In this document: positions 34,432 to 43,899 of the stretch, piece by piece
Numbering within the stretch: the stretch's first letter is position 1
Layout: each line of letters opens with the position of its first letter
Position numbers and translations under genes: made by a program
The notes under the pieces: generated by a model
Databases searched by the model: none
Told to the model about the DNA's origin: nothing
Seen by the model: the letters and a program-made list of their open reading frames with translations, nothing else
Source: CAVQCT01 sp964520865
GTDB lineage: Bacteria; Zixibacteria; MSB-5A5; GN15; FEB-12
Reading direction: 5' to 3'
DNA: 64,000 bases
Assembly (NCBI GenBank): GCA_964520865.1
Contig: CAZFOY010000013.1
Location: 1-64,000 of the forward strand

Positions 34432-35622
34432 ATGGCGGATCTTAACAACTCAGACCTGAACGCGCTCAGGATTGATCAATCCAAGAAGTTCGATGATCGT
34501 CCCCGCAGCAAAGTCTGGAAATGGCTGTTCCTGGCCGTCCTCCTTGCGGTCGTGGTGGTTGCTTACTTTCTGCTACGGAACAAAGTAGCCCCTGCCACCA
34601 AGGTCAAAGCAAGTACCGTCACATATATCACCGGCTCGGCGTCGCAGGCAAGTCTGGTAGCTTCCGGCTATGTTGTAGCTCAGCGAAAAGCCGAAGTAGC
34701 ATCCAAAGGTACCGGACGTTTGAAGTACCTTGGATTCGAGGAGGGCGACACGGTTCATACCGGCCAGGTAATCGCAGAACTTGAAAACGACGACATCAAG
34801 GCTGAGGTTGCCCTGGCTAAGGCGAATCTGATGAATGCCGAAGCCGATTCCCTGAACGCGGGGCGGATCTACCGTCGCCAGCAGAAGCTCTATGACTCTT
34901 CAGCCGTGACAAGAGTCGCTCTGGAAGACGCGGAAACGACCTACCTTAGAGCGAAAGCATCGGTTGCGGCGGCGCAGGCAAATGTCGAAGGTGCGGAAGT
35001 CAATCTGGAGAACACAATTATTCGCGCACCTTTCAGCGGAACTGTCCTGACAAAGAATGCCGATGTCGGCGAGGTGGTTGCCCCCTTTGCTTCGTCATCG
35101 AGCTCGAAAGGATCAGTGGTTACACTCGCCGATATGGGGTCGCTGGAAGTCGAGGCGGATGTATCCGAGTCGAATATTTACAAAGTCTTTGTGGGACAAA
35201 AGTGCAATATAGTGCTCGACGCATATCCGGATCGTACCTATGCAGGCGAAGTGAAGAAGATCGTCCCGACGGCCGACCGGGCCCGGGCAACAGTCCTGAC
35301 AAAAGTCGCTTTCACGAATATTGACAATCGGGTCCTTCCTGAGATGTCGGCACGCGTCAATTTCTTCCCCCGGGAGATGGATACCACCGGACAGTCGGCC
35401 AGCAGGACTCTCGTGGTAGACAAGGAGGCGATCACGACCCGCGCTGAGCGCAAAGTTGTCTTTCGGATCGTTAAAGACAAAGTCGAACTGGTACCGATTG
35501 TGGTCGGTCGCCGGCTTGGTGATATGACGGAGATCGACAGCGGACTGAGCGAAGGGGATCGGGTGGTTCTCTCCCCGCCCGGCAAAATGGCGACCGGAGA
35601 TAAAATAGAAGTTACGCCCTAA
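34432..35622 (+). CDS. Periplasmic adaptor (HlyD/MacA-like) of an ABC export system
   Basis: This 396-residue membrane-fusion protein has one N-terminal membrane anchor (about residues 29-49) and then lipoyl/barrel-sandwich halves around a coiled-coil hairpin (about 120-190; many Ala, Glu and Arg). The second lipoyl half holds NTIIRAPFSGTVLTKNADVG near residue 198, followed by beta-barrel and membrane-proximal domains. With the ATPase and two permeases downstream it should link the inner-membrane pump to an outer-membrane channel. No TolC-like gene is nearby. Confidence 0.9.
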   Translation: MADLNNSDLNALRIDQSKKFDDRPRSKVWKWLFLAVLLAVVVVAYFLLRNKVAPATKVKASTVTYITGSASQASLVASGYVVAQRKAEVASKGTGRLKYLGFEEGDTVHTGQVIAELENDDIKAEVALAKANLMNAEADSLNAGRIYRRQQKLYDSSAVTRVALEDAETTYLRAKASVAAAQANVEGAEVNLENTIIRAPFSGTVLTKNADVGEVVAPFASSSSSKGSVVTLADMGSLEVEADVSESNIYKVFVGQKCNIVLDAYPDRTYAGEVKKIVPTADRARATVLTKVAFTNIDNRVLPEMSARVNFFPREMDTTGQSASRTLVVDKEAITTRAERKVVFRIVKDKVELVPIVVGRRLGDMTEIDSGLSEGDRVVLSPPGKMATGDKIEVTP

Positions 35623-35652
35623 TCATAGTCAGACAAAAGCAGGACAGGCAAT

Positions 35653-36330
35653 ATGATCGACTCATTCGTTGAGGTAAACAAAGTATATAAATCGTACTGG
35701 CGCGACAGTATCGAAATCCCGGTCCTTCATGATATCAATTTGAATATCGCCGAAGGTGAGTTCATGGCATTGATGGGACCGTCAGGTTCGGGCAAAACTA
35801 CTCTGCTCAATCTCCTCGCAGGCATCGACCGCCCGAGTTCCGGCGACTTGCTGGTGGCGGGCGAGCGGGTCGGCGGTCTTTCCGAGCACGATCTCGCGCG
35901 CTGGCGGAGCCGCAATATCGGTTTCGTCTTCCAGTTCTACAACCTGATGCCGGTGCTGAATGCCTTCGAGAACGTGGAGCTGCCGTTGCTTCTGACCAAG
36001 CTGAACAAGAAGGAACGCAGGAAACAGGTTGAAGCTGCGCTCTCGATTGTCGGACTGGCCGACCGCATGAAACACTACCCGAACCAGCTCTCCGGCGGAC
36101 AGGAACAGCGGGTGGCAATCGCCCGGGCAATCGTCACCGATCCGAATCTGATCCTTGCCGACGAGCCGACCGGCGATCTGGACAAACAATCGGCAGAAGA
36201 TATCATGGAACTCCTTTCCCGTCTGAACAGTGAGTTCAATAAAACAATCATCATGGTTACGCACGATCCTCGTGCCGCCGAGAAAGCTCGCCGGACCCGT
36301 CATCTTGACAAGGGAGAGTTGACGAACTGA
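35653..36330 (+). CDS. ABC transporter ATPase, MacB/LolD type
   Basis: This 225-residue ATPase has Walker A GPSGSGKTT near residue 41, the signature LSGGQEQRVAIARAI near 146, Walker B LILADEPTGDLD near 170 and a switch His in MVTHDP. The sequence is closest in style to LolD/MacB ATPases that drive mechanotransmission rather than classic import. Its stop overlaps the first permease start (TGATG). Confidence 0.93.
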   Translation: MIDSFVEVNKVYKSYWRDSIEIPVLHDINLNIAEGEFMALMGPSGSGKTTLLNLLAGIDRPSSGDLLVAGERVGGLSEHDLARWRSRNIGFVFQFYNLMPVLNAFENVELPLLLTKLNKKERRKQVEAALSIVGLADRMKHYPNQLSGGQEQRVAIARAIVTDPNLILADEPTGDLDKQSAEDIMELLSRLNSEFNKTIIMVTHDPRAAEKARRTRHLDKGELTN

Positions 36331-37487
36331 TGAAGGTGTTCAAGCTGATAAGCCGGAATACCACCCGTCACCCGCTCAGATCGTTTCTAACGGTGTTAGG
36401 GCTGGCGATAGCAGTGATGGCGTTTGCGGTTATCAGGACGACGATCTCAGCCTGGTATGCCGGTGCACAGGCATCTTCGCCAAACCGCCTCGTCGTCATC
36501 AATCGGGTCTCGCTCGTGTTCACCCTCCCCCTCGCCGACCGGGAGAAGATCGAAAAGGTCGACGGCGTTACCGGTATTTCCTGGGCGCAGTGGTTCGGTG
36601 GCATCTATGTCGACCCGAAAAACTTCTTTGCCCAGTTCGCGGTCGATCCCGGCACCTATTTTAAGCTGTATCCGGAATACATCATTCCCCCTGATCAGAT
36701 GGAAACGTTTCAAAAGGAACGAAACGCCTTGATTGTCGGGCGGGCTCTTGCTGATCGATTCGGCTGGTCGGTAGGCGATCCTATCAGACTCACCGGCACG
36801 ATCTTTCCTGGTAACTGGGATTTCGTCATCAGAGGCATCTACACCGGTGCGAAAGAAGGGACCGACGAATCCCAGTTCTTCATGCACTTCGACTATCTCG
36901 ATGAACGGATGAAGCAGGAGGCTCCGGGACGGGCAGGCCAGGTCGGCTCATTTATCGTACGAATTGCCGATCCATCGCAGGCGGCGCAAGTTTCCGACAA
37001 GATCGATGCTCTATTCAAAAACTCGCTGGCCGAGACCAAGACTCAGACAGAGGAAGCTTTTCAGTTGAGTTTTGTCGCGATGGCCGGCACGATCGTCACC
37101 GGGCTGAGAATCATCTCGATATTGGTGATCGCGATCATTCTGCTGGTCCTTGCGAACACGATGGCGATGACGGCGCGAGAACGAATCTCGGAGTACGCAG
37201 TCATGAAGACGCTCGGGTTCAGCCCGTTTCACATTGTCGGATTGATCTTCGGCGAGTCGTTGTTCATCGCCGCCCTTGGTGGCGCCTTGGGAATACTCAT
37301 CACCTTCCCGATAGCCGGTCTGATCAAAGTTGCCATGGGTGCTTTCTTTCCGATTTTCAAGATTCACCCGCTTACGCTCGCAGTTGGCTTTGTCTCGGCG
37401 CTGTTTGTCGGGCTGCTGGCGGCGATCTTCCCGGCCGTAAAGGCGGTACGAACGTCCATCGTCGACGGACTCCGGATAATTGATTGA
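36330..37487 (+). CDS. ABC transporter permease, MacB/FtsX type (first)
   Basis: This 385-residue permease has one N-terminal membrane helix (about 17-40), a large periplasmic domain (about 45-255) and three C-terminal helices forming an FtsX domain (about 260-380; MAMTARERISEYAVMKTLGF near 284). This is the type VII ABC layout used for lipoprotein or peptide/antibiotic export. It differs from the next permease, so the pump is probably a heterodimer. Confidence 0.9.
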   Translation: MKVFKLISRNTTRHPLRSFLTVLGLAIAVMAFAVIRTTISAWYAGAQASSPNRLVVINRVSLVFTLPLADREKIEKVDGVTGISWAQWFGGIYVDPKNFFAQFAVDPGTYFKLYPEYIIPPDQMETFQKERNALIVGRALADRFGWSVGDPIRLTGTIFPGNWDFVIRGIYTGAKEGTDESQFFMHFDYLDERMKQEAPGRAGQVGSFIVRIADPSQAAQVSDKIDALFKNSLAETKTQTEEAFQLSFVAMAGTIVTGLRIISILVIAIILLVLANTMAMTARERISEYAVMKTLGFSPFHIVGLIFGESLFIAALGGALGILITFPIAGLIKVAMGAFFPIFKIHPLTLAVGFVSALFVGLLAAIFPAVKAVRTSIVDGLRIID

Positions 37488-37497
37488 CAGGTGAGAT

Positions 37498-38664
37498 ATG
37501 CCATTACTTGTAAGCTACTCGTTTAAGAACATATTCGCCCGCAAACTGACATCGTTTTTGACGATCTTCGGCATCGGCCTGGTCGTCTTTGTCTTCTGTG
37601 CCGTCCTCATGCTGTCCAACGGACTCAAGCAAACTCTGGTTGCGACCGGGTACAACGACAACGCTATCGTAATTCGCCGCGCTTCGCAAACGGAGGTGCA
37701 GTCGATCATCTACCGTGATGCGGCAAACATCATGAAGGCAGATCCGGCAATACGGAAAGACAGCGCGGGCACACCGATGGCGACCAATGAGATTCTGGTC
37801 CTTATCAACCTACCCAAACGAAACGGCGGCGATCCGAGCAATGTCCCGGTGCGCGGAGTCACCCCGATGTCGATGGAGATCCGCCCGGATTTCAAACTGG
37901 TCGAAGGCCGAATGTGGCAGCCGGGAACATCGGAGATTATCGCAGGGAGAAAGGCGGCTGCAACATTCCGGGGGGCGGGCCTCGGCGAAACGGTTCGCTT
38001 CGGTATGCGGGACTGGAAAGTTGTCGGCGTATTCGAAACGGGAGGCTCCGGATTCGAGTCGGAGCTCTGGGGCGACGTCGACCAGATGATGGATGCTTTT
38101 GGAAGACCGGTATTTTCATCGGTTACGATGAAACTGAAATCGCCCGGTGCATTCGATGAACTCAAATCGCGCCTCGAAGGAGATCAACGGCTGTCGGCCG
38201 AGGTCTATCGGGAGAAGGACTACTACGCCAAGCAGTCCCAAACGATGACCACTTTCATTCAGGTGCTCGGCCTCGTCATTTCGATCATCTTCTCCCTTGG
38301 TGCAATCGTCGGCGCGATGATCACGATGTATTCCGCGGTAGCTAATCGTACTTCGGAGATCGGCACCCTGCGTGCGCTCGGCTTCAGTCGGAAATCGGTC
38401 CTGTCAGCGTTTCTTATCGAATCGCTGCTGATTTCTCTTATCGGTTGTGCTATCGGTCTGGCCGCGGCGTCGTTCCTCAGACTTGTCGAGGTCTCTACCA
38501 CCAACTGGGATACATTTGCCGAGCTGGCGTTCTCGTTCCGGCTCTCCGATCGGATCGCCATCGACGCCGTCATCTTTGCGATTGTTATGGGATTTGCCGG
38601 TGGCTTTCTTCCGGCCGTGCGCGCCGCCAGATTCAAGATCATCAACGCCCTTCGGGCAAAATAA
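37498..38664 (+). CDS. ABC transporter permease, MacB/FtsX type (second)
   Basis: This 388-residue partner permease has the same layout: an N-terminal helix (about 18-41), a periplasmic domain and a C-terminal FtsX domain with ANRTSEIGTLRALGFSRKSV near residue 282. It follows the first permease by 10 bases with AGGTGAGAT as ribosome binding site. A hairpin just after it probably ends transcription. Confidence 0.9.
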   Translation: MPLLVSYSFKNIFARKLTSFLTIFGIGLVVFVFCAVLMLSNGLKQTLVATGYNDNAIVIRRASQTEVQSIIYRDAANIMKADPAIRKDSAGTPMATNEILVLINLPKRNGGDPSNVPVRGVTPMSMEIRPDFKLVEGRMWQPGTSEIIAGRKAAATFRGAGLGETVRFGMRDWKVVGVFETGGSGFESELWGDVDQMMDAFGRPVFSSVTMKLKSPGAFDELKSRLEGDQRLSAEVYREKDYYAKQSQTMTTFIQVLGLVISIIFSLGAIVGAMITMYSAVANRTSEIGTLRALGFSRKSVLSAFLIESLLISLIGCAIGLAAASFLRLVEVSTTNWDTFAELAFSFRLSDRIAIDAVIFAIVMGFAGGFLPAVRAARFKIINALRAK

Positions 38665-38677
38665 TACTGCAAGAGTA

Positions 38678-38706
38678 AACCCGGTCCGAAACAACGGGAC
38701 CGGGTT
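38678..38706. terminator. Hairpin between convergent operons
   Basis: A perfect 10-bp stem (AACCCGGTCC at 38678-38687 with GGACCGGGTT at 38697-38706) closes a 9-base loop. It lies between the convergent export operon and fabL, so it can serve both directions, although neither side has a long T run. Confidence 0.6.
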
Positions 38707-38734
38707 CCTGTAACTCAAACCTGGCTGGCAAAAA

Positions 38735-39481
38735 TCACATCAAAGAATAGCCGCCGTCGACTATGACCGTCTGGCCGGTGATCCAGGTCGCTTTCGGTCC
38801 GGCAAGAAAGACGACAACATCGGCCACTTCCTCCGGCGTCCCCACCCGTTTGAACGGGGTGCGCGCGGAAACTTCGTCGAGCATATCCTGATAATTCGGG
38901 AATCCTTTGAGTGCGTTGGTGTCGATGAATCCGCCCGAGACGCAATTCACGGTGATATGACGGGGCGCCATCTCGACCGCCATGTACTTGACCATGTTTT
39001 CGATCGCAGCCTTGGAAACGCCGATCGAGGCATAGCCGGGGATATAGCGAATGGATCCGAGCGACGACAAAGTAACGATTCGACTGTGGTCGGGCATCAT
39101 CGGAGAGGCGAGCTGTACGCAATTGAGAAACGCTCTCGCATTGGTGTGCATCGACAGATCCCACGCTTTGTCGTTAATTTCGATCATGCTGGTGAACAGT
39201 CCGAGGGCGGCGTTCGAGATCAAAATATCCAGCTTGCCGAATTTCTCTTTGATTTCTTCGAAGAGCGGAGGGAGCTGTTCGTGATTGCCGATATTCGCTC
39301 GGAGGGCGACGCACTCGACGCCATAGCTCTTGATTTTCTCGACCGTCTCGTTGGCCGCCTGGCGCGAGCGGAAATAGTTCACCACGACGTGGGCTCCCTT
39401 TTCGGCCAGTTTTTCGGCCACACTTCGACCGATCCCCTTCGTCCCTCCGGTAACAAATGCAACCTTCCCTTTAAGTTCCAT
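38735..39481 (-). CDS. fabL: Enoyl-ACP reductase FabL-like (SDR family)
   Basis: This 248-residue short-chain dehydrogenase has the NADPH-binding TGGTKGIGRSVAEKLAEKG near residue 12 and the pattern GSIRYIPGYASIGVSKAA near 142-159, whose Tyr and Lys fit the FabL-type enoyl reductases rather than typical 3-ketoacyl reductases. It would finish each round of fatty acid elongation. I chose ATG 39481 because GAGGA lies nine bases upstream; the ATG at 39490 would abut that site. It is the third gene after E2 and lipB. Confidence 0.82.
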   Translation of the reverse strand: MELKGKVAFVTGGTKGIGRSVAEKLAEKGAHVVVNYFRSRQAANETVEKIKSYGVECVALRANIGNHEQLPPLFEEIKEKFGKLDILISNAALGLFTSMIEINDKAWDLSMHTNARAFLNCVQLASPMMPDHSRIVTLSSLGSIRYIPGYASIGVSKAAIENMVKYMAVEMAPRHITVNCVSGGFIDTNALKGFPNYQDMLDEVSARTPFKRVGTPEEVADVVVFLAGPKATWITGQTVIVDGGYSLM

Positions 39482-39516
39482 CTTTCGCATTCCTCATTCG
39501 TGAGTCGCGGAGCGGT

Positions 39517-40221
39517 TCAGATTACATTGCCGCCGGCCTGTGACTCGATATCTTCGGCAATCTCTTCAAGTTTGACGGGATAAAAGACCGTGTGGAACAG
39601 TTCCGCATATTTGCCCAGAAGATTGTCGCCAAAATCGCCCAAGTCAACCTTTTTATTCGTGATTTCCTGCACCGAGGTCATGATCGAAGACTGTAAACCA
39701 CAGGGATTTATGTTGCCGAATTGGCCGAGATCCGTGTTCAAGTTGATCGCCACACCATGAAATGATATCCACTTCTTGATCGCAACACCGATCGAGGCGA
39801 TCTTCTTCTCTCCTACCCAAACGCCGGTGTACTCATCCCCCTTCTTCGCTTCGATTCCGAAATCGGCCAGTGCATTGATCACTCCCTGTTGAATGTTCGA
39901 CATGAACAGGTGAACGTCGCGGTTCCGTCGCGTAAGATCAAAAATGAAGTAAGCCACAAGCTGGCCGGGACCGTGATAGGTGACGTCGCCGCCCCGCTCG
40001 ATGAAGTACGGTTCCTCTTTGAGATCTTTATAGTTCTCGGAGTGACCGTTCTTGCCCACCGTCACAACCGGCGGATGCTCGACCAGGATGATCGTGTCGC
40101 GGGCCATGCCCTCCCGGCGAAGCTTGACGAGACCGCGCTGCCAGCCCAGTACTCGGTCGAATTCGACCTTGCCCAGATGAAGAACCCACCCAAAGGCTTT
40201 TGTATGGTTGGGTGCAGCCAT
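39517..40221 (-). CDS. lipB: Lipoyl(octanoyl) transferase LipB
   Basis: This 234-residue enzyme moves octanoyl groups from ACP to lipoyl domains. The hallmark RGGDVTYHGPGQLV lies near residue 76, the substrate-pocket lysine is in SIGVAIKKWISFHG, and the catalytic Cys174 sits in NPCG. It lies six bases after a lipoyl-domain E2 gene, its natural target. Confidence 0.95.
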   Translation of the reverse strand: MAAPNHTKAFGWVLHLGKVEFDRVLGWQRGLVKLRREGMARDTIILVEHPPVVTVGKNGHSENYKDLKEEPYFIERGGDVTYHGPGQLVAYFIFDLTRRNRDVHLFMSNIQQGVINALADFGIEAKKGDEYTGVWVGEKKIASIGVAIKKWISFHGVAINLNTDLGQFGNINPCGLQSSIMTSVQEITNKKVDLGDFGDNLLGKYAELFHTVFYPVKLEEIAEDIESQAGGNVI

Positions 40222-40226
40222 TTATC

Positions 40227-41594
40227 TCATCGCAACTGAAGGGTCAGCTTCTTGATATCGGCCAGGTATTCGTGCACCCGGTGCAGGAACTGGACTGCCG
40301 TGTGACCGTCAATCAGGCGATGATCGAACGACATACCAAAACTTGAAATATCCCTGATCGTAATCTCGCCGTTGACAACCCACGGGCGTTTGACAATCGC
40401 ATGAATCCCGAGGATTGCCACCTGCGGCTGGTTGATAATTGGAGTCGACGCAGTGGCACCAAACATACCAGCGTTGGTCAGCGAGAAAGTCCCGCCGCTG
40501 ACATCGTCGGGCATAAGCTGATTCTTGCGGGCGCGCTCGCCGATAGACTGGATCTCAACCGCAAGCTCGACTATCGTCTTCTTGTCTGCATCCTTAATAA
40601 CAGGGACAATCAAACCTTCCTCGCGAGCAACCGCGATGCCGATATTGTAGTAATGTTTGAAAATGATTTCCTTCTCGGTCATCGAACCGTTGATCTTGGG
40701 AAATTCTTTCAGCGCAACACAGCAGGCCTTGATGATGAACGGCATGAAGGTAATGTTGGCGCCATAGGTCCGCTTGAAATCACCCTTGATCTCATTCCGA
40801 TAGGCTACTAACTCGGTCAAATCGATATCTTCAAATGTGGTGACATGCGGCGATGTCTGAACTGACTTGACCATGTGGTCCGAAATCATCTTGCGAATGC
40901 CCTGCAGAGGCTGGCGAGTCTCGCGGAGGTTCGCCGGAAGCGGTTCGAACTTCGGAATCTCGACCTTGACGAGCGGCTGTGCAGGCGCCTCGGGCGCCGT
41001 CGTCGCGACAGCCGGAGCAGCCTGACCGGAGACGGCCATCGGAGCCGGCGGGGCAGGTATCGGTCCGGAGGTAAAGCCGGCCGAACTTGAACGTCCCTCG
41101 ACCTCACGCATCACATCTTCGACTGTCACAATGCCATTCTTGCCGGTGGGAGTGATTGTCGAAGGATCGAGAGAATACTGACGGACCAGCATCTTGACTT
41201 TCGGCGCCATTTTCCCCTTGCCGACGCCGGCCGTTCCCTTGACCTCGACTTTCGGCTTGGCCGGTGCGGGTGGAGCAGAGGGTGCCGCGGCGGCAGTCGG
41301 AGCCGACTGTACGGGAGCAGCTTGTTCCGCCGGCTTCGAAGCTGAGCTATCCGAAGATCCGTCGTCGATCACGGCTATACGGGTACCGACCGGAACGACA
41401 TCCCCTTCCTTGGCCAATTGCTGAGTCAGAATCCCGGCAACTTCAGCCGGGATCTCAACATTGACCTTATCGGTCATCAATTCCACAAGCGGTTGATTGA
41501 GCTTTACTTTATCGCCAATTTTGACTTTCCATTCGAGAATTGTCCCCTCGAGGACCGATTCACCCATCTGCGGCACCAAGACATCGAGAGCCAT
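40227..41594 (-). CDS. 2-oxoacid dehydrogenase E2 (lipoyl acyltransferase)
   Basis: This 455-residue protein has one lipoyl domain (1-77, lipoyl Lys43 in MTDKVNVEIP), an Ala/Pro-rich linker, a peripheral subunit-binding domain (about 128-165), a second linker and the catalytic domain ending with SFGMSFDHRLIDG near residue 420. The lipoyl motif suits branched-chain or general 2-oxoacid dehydrogenases. E1 and E3 genes are not in the window, so the substrate is open. Confidence 0.9.
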   Translation of the reverse strand: MALDVLVPQMGESVLEGTILEWKVKIGDKVKLNQPLVELMTDKVNVEIPAEVAGILTQQLAKEGDVVPVGTRIAVIDDGSSDSSASKPAEQAAPVQSAPTAAAAPSAPPAPAKPKVEVKGTAGVGKGKMAPKVKMLVRQYSLDPSTITPTGKNGIVTVEDVMREVEGRSSSAGFTSGPIPAPPAPMAVSGQAAPAVATTAPEAPAQPLVKVEIPKFEPLPANLRETRQPLQGIRKMISDHMVKSVQTSPHVTTFEDIDLTELVAYRNEIKGDFKRTYGANITFMPFIIKACCVALKEFPKINGSMTEKEIIFKHYYNIGIAVAREEGLIVPVIKDADKKTIVELAVEIQSIGERARKNQLMPDDVSGGTFSLTNAGMFGATASTPIINQPQVAILGIHAIVKRPWVVNGEITIRDISSFGMSFDHRLIDGHTAVQFLHRVHEYLADIKKLTLQLR

Positions 41595-41653
41595 ATGCGT
41601 AAGTCCTTCTATTTCAAGTGATGAACGACGTTTTCAGTCGAGTAAACGTAGCC

Positions 41654-41683
41654 AATATAAGTAAACTTTTGAGGGATAGTCAA
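41654..41683 (-). promoter_or_regulatory. Predicted promoter of the E2-lipB-fabL operon
   Basis: On the minus strand TTGACT (41678-41683) is followed after 18 bases by TATATT (41654-41659). Transcription would start near 41647, about 50 bases before the E2 start codon. Confidence 0.5.
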
Positions 41684-41707
41684 GGTTCCGCCGGTCAAAA
41701 AGGCGGC

Positions 41708-42787
41708 TCAGCTCACTTCGAGCATTTTCTCCAGGGCCAGGCGTGCTTCGCTTCGAGTCGGCTCCGGCACCCGGATCGGGCGTATATCCGCATAGTGTTC
41801 AAGCGTATACGCCAGGTCGTTGAGAGTGGTCCGGTACATGTTGGCGCAGACAGGGCATGTTTTACCCGATAACTCCATGATTGTCTTGTCGGGATGAACC
41901 TGGGCCATGCGATTGATCAGATTGATCTCAGTGCCGATCGCAATGGTCGACCCGACCGGAGCTTTCTCGATGTACTCGACAATAAACTTCGTTGATCCGC
42001 TCGCATCGGCCGCCTCGACCACCTCGTGCGGGCATTCCGGATGCACGACTATTTTGATGTCCGGATGTTCCGCTCTCAGAGCATCGACATGTTCCCTGGT
42101 GAAATTCGTATGTACGTGACAGTGGCCTTTCCATAAGATCACCTTCGCCCGATCGATCTGATCGGCGGTAAGACCGCCCTGCTCGCGCGAGAAATCCCAG
42201 ATCACCATGTCTTCCGGCTCCAGTCCATACTTGATTCCTGAGTTGTAACCAAGATGCTCGTCCGGAAAGAAGAACAGTTTTTCACGTTTGGAAAAAGCCC
42301 ATTTGTAGGCGGCGTCGGCATTCGAAGAAGTGCAGATCAGCCCACCGTGCTTGCCGGTGAATGCTTTCAGGCCGGCGGCTGTATTCATGTAGGAGATCGG
42401 CATGATGGTCTTATCTCCGCCGAACTCCTCGAGATATTTCCAGGCTTCGAGCACATCGGCCATTTCCGCCATGTCGGCCATCGGGCACCCGGCCAGCGGG
42501 TTCGGCAGGTAGACCATCTTGTTTTCGTCGGTCAGAATATCCGCTGCCTCGGCCATGAAGTGCACTCCGCAGAAGACAATCGTCTCAACATCATTCTGAC
42601 CGGCCGCGATCTTCGACAGGCCGTAACTGTCGCCTACCTGGTCACCGAATTCGACTACTTCGATGCGTTGATAATGATGCGCAAGGATTATCAGTTTCTT
42701 GCCGAGTCGGGCTTTTGCAGTGCGGATCCGATCCTTGAGATCCTCAACGCCCGCCTCGCGATATTCCTGTGGTAACGAGAAATACAT
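41708..42787 (-). CDS. nadA: Quinolinate synthase NadA
   Basis: This 359-residue 4Fe-4S enzyme condenses iminoaspartate with dihydroxyacetone phosphate in NAD synthesis. Three pseudo-repeat domains are visible with cluster cysteines in VFCGVHFM near residue 92, the GHCHVHTNF/HPECPHE region and the C-terminal GKTCPVCANMYRTTL near 309. The start directly follows the stop of the reductase gene. nadB and nadC are not in the window. Confidence 0.93.
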   Translation of the reverse strand: MYFSLPQEYREAGVEDLKDRIRTAKARLGKKLIILAHHYQRIEVVEFGDQVGDSYGLSKIAAGQNDVETIVFCGVHFMAEAADILTDENKMVYLPNPLAGCPMADMAEMADVLEAWKYLEEFGGDKTIMPISYMNTAAGLKAFTGKHGGLICTSSNADAAYKWAFSKREKLFFFPDEHLGYNSGIKYGLEPEDMVIWDFSREQGGLTADQIDRAKVILWKGHCHVHTNFTREHVDALRAEHPDIKIVVHPECPHEVVEAADASGSTKFIVEYIEKAPVGSTIAIGTEINLINRMAQVHPDKTIMELSGKTCPVCANMYRTTLNDLAYTLEHYADIRPIRVPEPTRSEARLALEKMLEVS

Positions 42788-43846
42788 TTATTGATCTTCC
42801 CTTTGCGACTGCCGCTTCTCCCGGGCTATCTTTCTCATGACCAGTTCATGCTTATCGGTCGAGTGTCCCGGGCTGACTTTGGCCCGCGGGTCTATAAACG
42901 CCTTGGCGTTGTTAACCGCGATCGCGACCTCGCCGCACCCGGTCGAAATGAGTTTCAGCTTGCCGTCGTAATTGACGATATCTCCGGCCGCGTACACGGC
43001 ATCCAAGTTGGTACGCATCCGGGAATCAACCTTGATAGCATTTTTGTCGATCTCCAGTCCCCACTCGGCGATCGGCCCGAGGTTGGTAATGAACCCGATA
43101 TTGAATATGATCGCGTCGACCTTCATCCGTTCCTGTTCACCGGTCTGCGTCTCGACAATCGTCGCGTATCGGACCCAATCATCCCCTTCGATCTGCTTTA
43201 CTTCCCAGAACGGGAACTTGAGTCGCACCGAGGACTCCTTCACTTTTCGAACGGAGTCTTCGTGAGCCGCGAAGAAGTCATTGCGATGAATGTGCGTAAT
43301 CGAGCGAGCCACCGGCTCCAGCATCATGGAATAGTCGAACGCCGAATCCCCTCCTCCGACAATCAGAATGTCTTTATCTCGAAAATCATTCAACCGCCTC
43401 ACGCAGTAGAAGACACCGGCATTTTCCAGTTCGTGCACATTCGGAATATCAAGGCGCTTCGGAATGTACGCACCCATCCCGGCACAGATGACAGCCGTCT
43501 TTGAAATGTGCTCGGCTTTGTTGGTCGTCAGCTTGACCAAACCGTCCGGCCTCCGCTCGACTCCGAGCACGCGTTCCTCCAGGCAGTAGGTATGGTCATA
43601 CTGTCCGGCCTGCTGACCGAGCATTTTCACCAGGTCTTTGGCAAGCACCTTGGGGAAGCCGGCGACATCGTAAATGTATTTCTCCGGATACAGCGCCATG
43701 AGGCCGCCGCCGATCTCGCCGAGCATGTCGATAACTTTCGTGCGCGTCCGCCGCAGTCCGGCGTAATACATGCCGTATAGTGCTACCGGCCCGGCCCCGA
43801 CAAACGTTATATCGAAAACCTCGTTGTCCCTACTGATTATTTCCAT
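42788..43846 (-). CDS. Ferredoxin-NADP reductase (thioredoxin-reductase-like type)
   Basis: This protein of about 352 residues is a two-dinucleotide-binding flavoprotein: FVGAGPVALYGMYYAG near residue 15 binds FAD, VGGGDSAFDYSMML near 162 binds NADPH, and VYAAGDIVNYDGKLKL near 286 closes the FAD site. The redox CxxC of thioredoxin reductase is missing, which matches the YumC/ONFR class that passes electrons between NADPH and ferredoxin. I chose ATG 43846; a GTG and a TTG just upstream are also in frame. It directly precedes nadA, an Fe-S enzyme. Confidence 0.87.
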   Translation of the reverse strand: MEIISRDNEVFDITFVGAGPVALYGMYYAGLRRTRTKVIDMLGEIGGGLMALYPEKYIYDVAGFPKVLAKDLVKMLGQQAGQYDHTYCLEERVLGVERRPDGLVKLTTNKAEHISKTAVICAGMGAYIPKRLDIPNVHELENAGVFYCVRRLNDFRDKDILIVGGGDSAFDYSMMLEPVARSITHIHRNDFFAAHEDSVRKVKESSVRLKFPFWEVKQIEGDDWVRYATIVETQTGEQERMKVDAIIFNIGFITNLGPIAEWGLEIDKNAIKVDSRMRTNLDAVYAAGDIVNYDGKLKLISTGCGEVAIAVNNAKAFIDPRAKVSPGHSTDKHELVMRKIAREKRQSQREDQ

Positions 43847-43899
43847 ACTCAACACTTATACATCTCTTGCGAAGTCGATCGACCATTCACACAACCGGG

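Noticed and set aside
41688..41706. Short hairpin CCGCC with GGCGG after nadA
   Set aside because: The stem is only five base pairs and no T run follows, so it is too weak to call a terminator.
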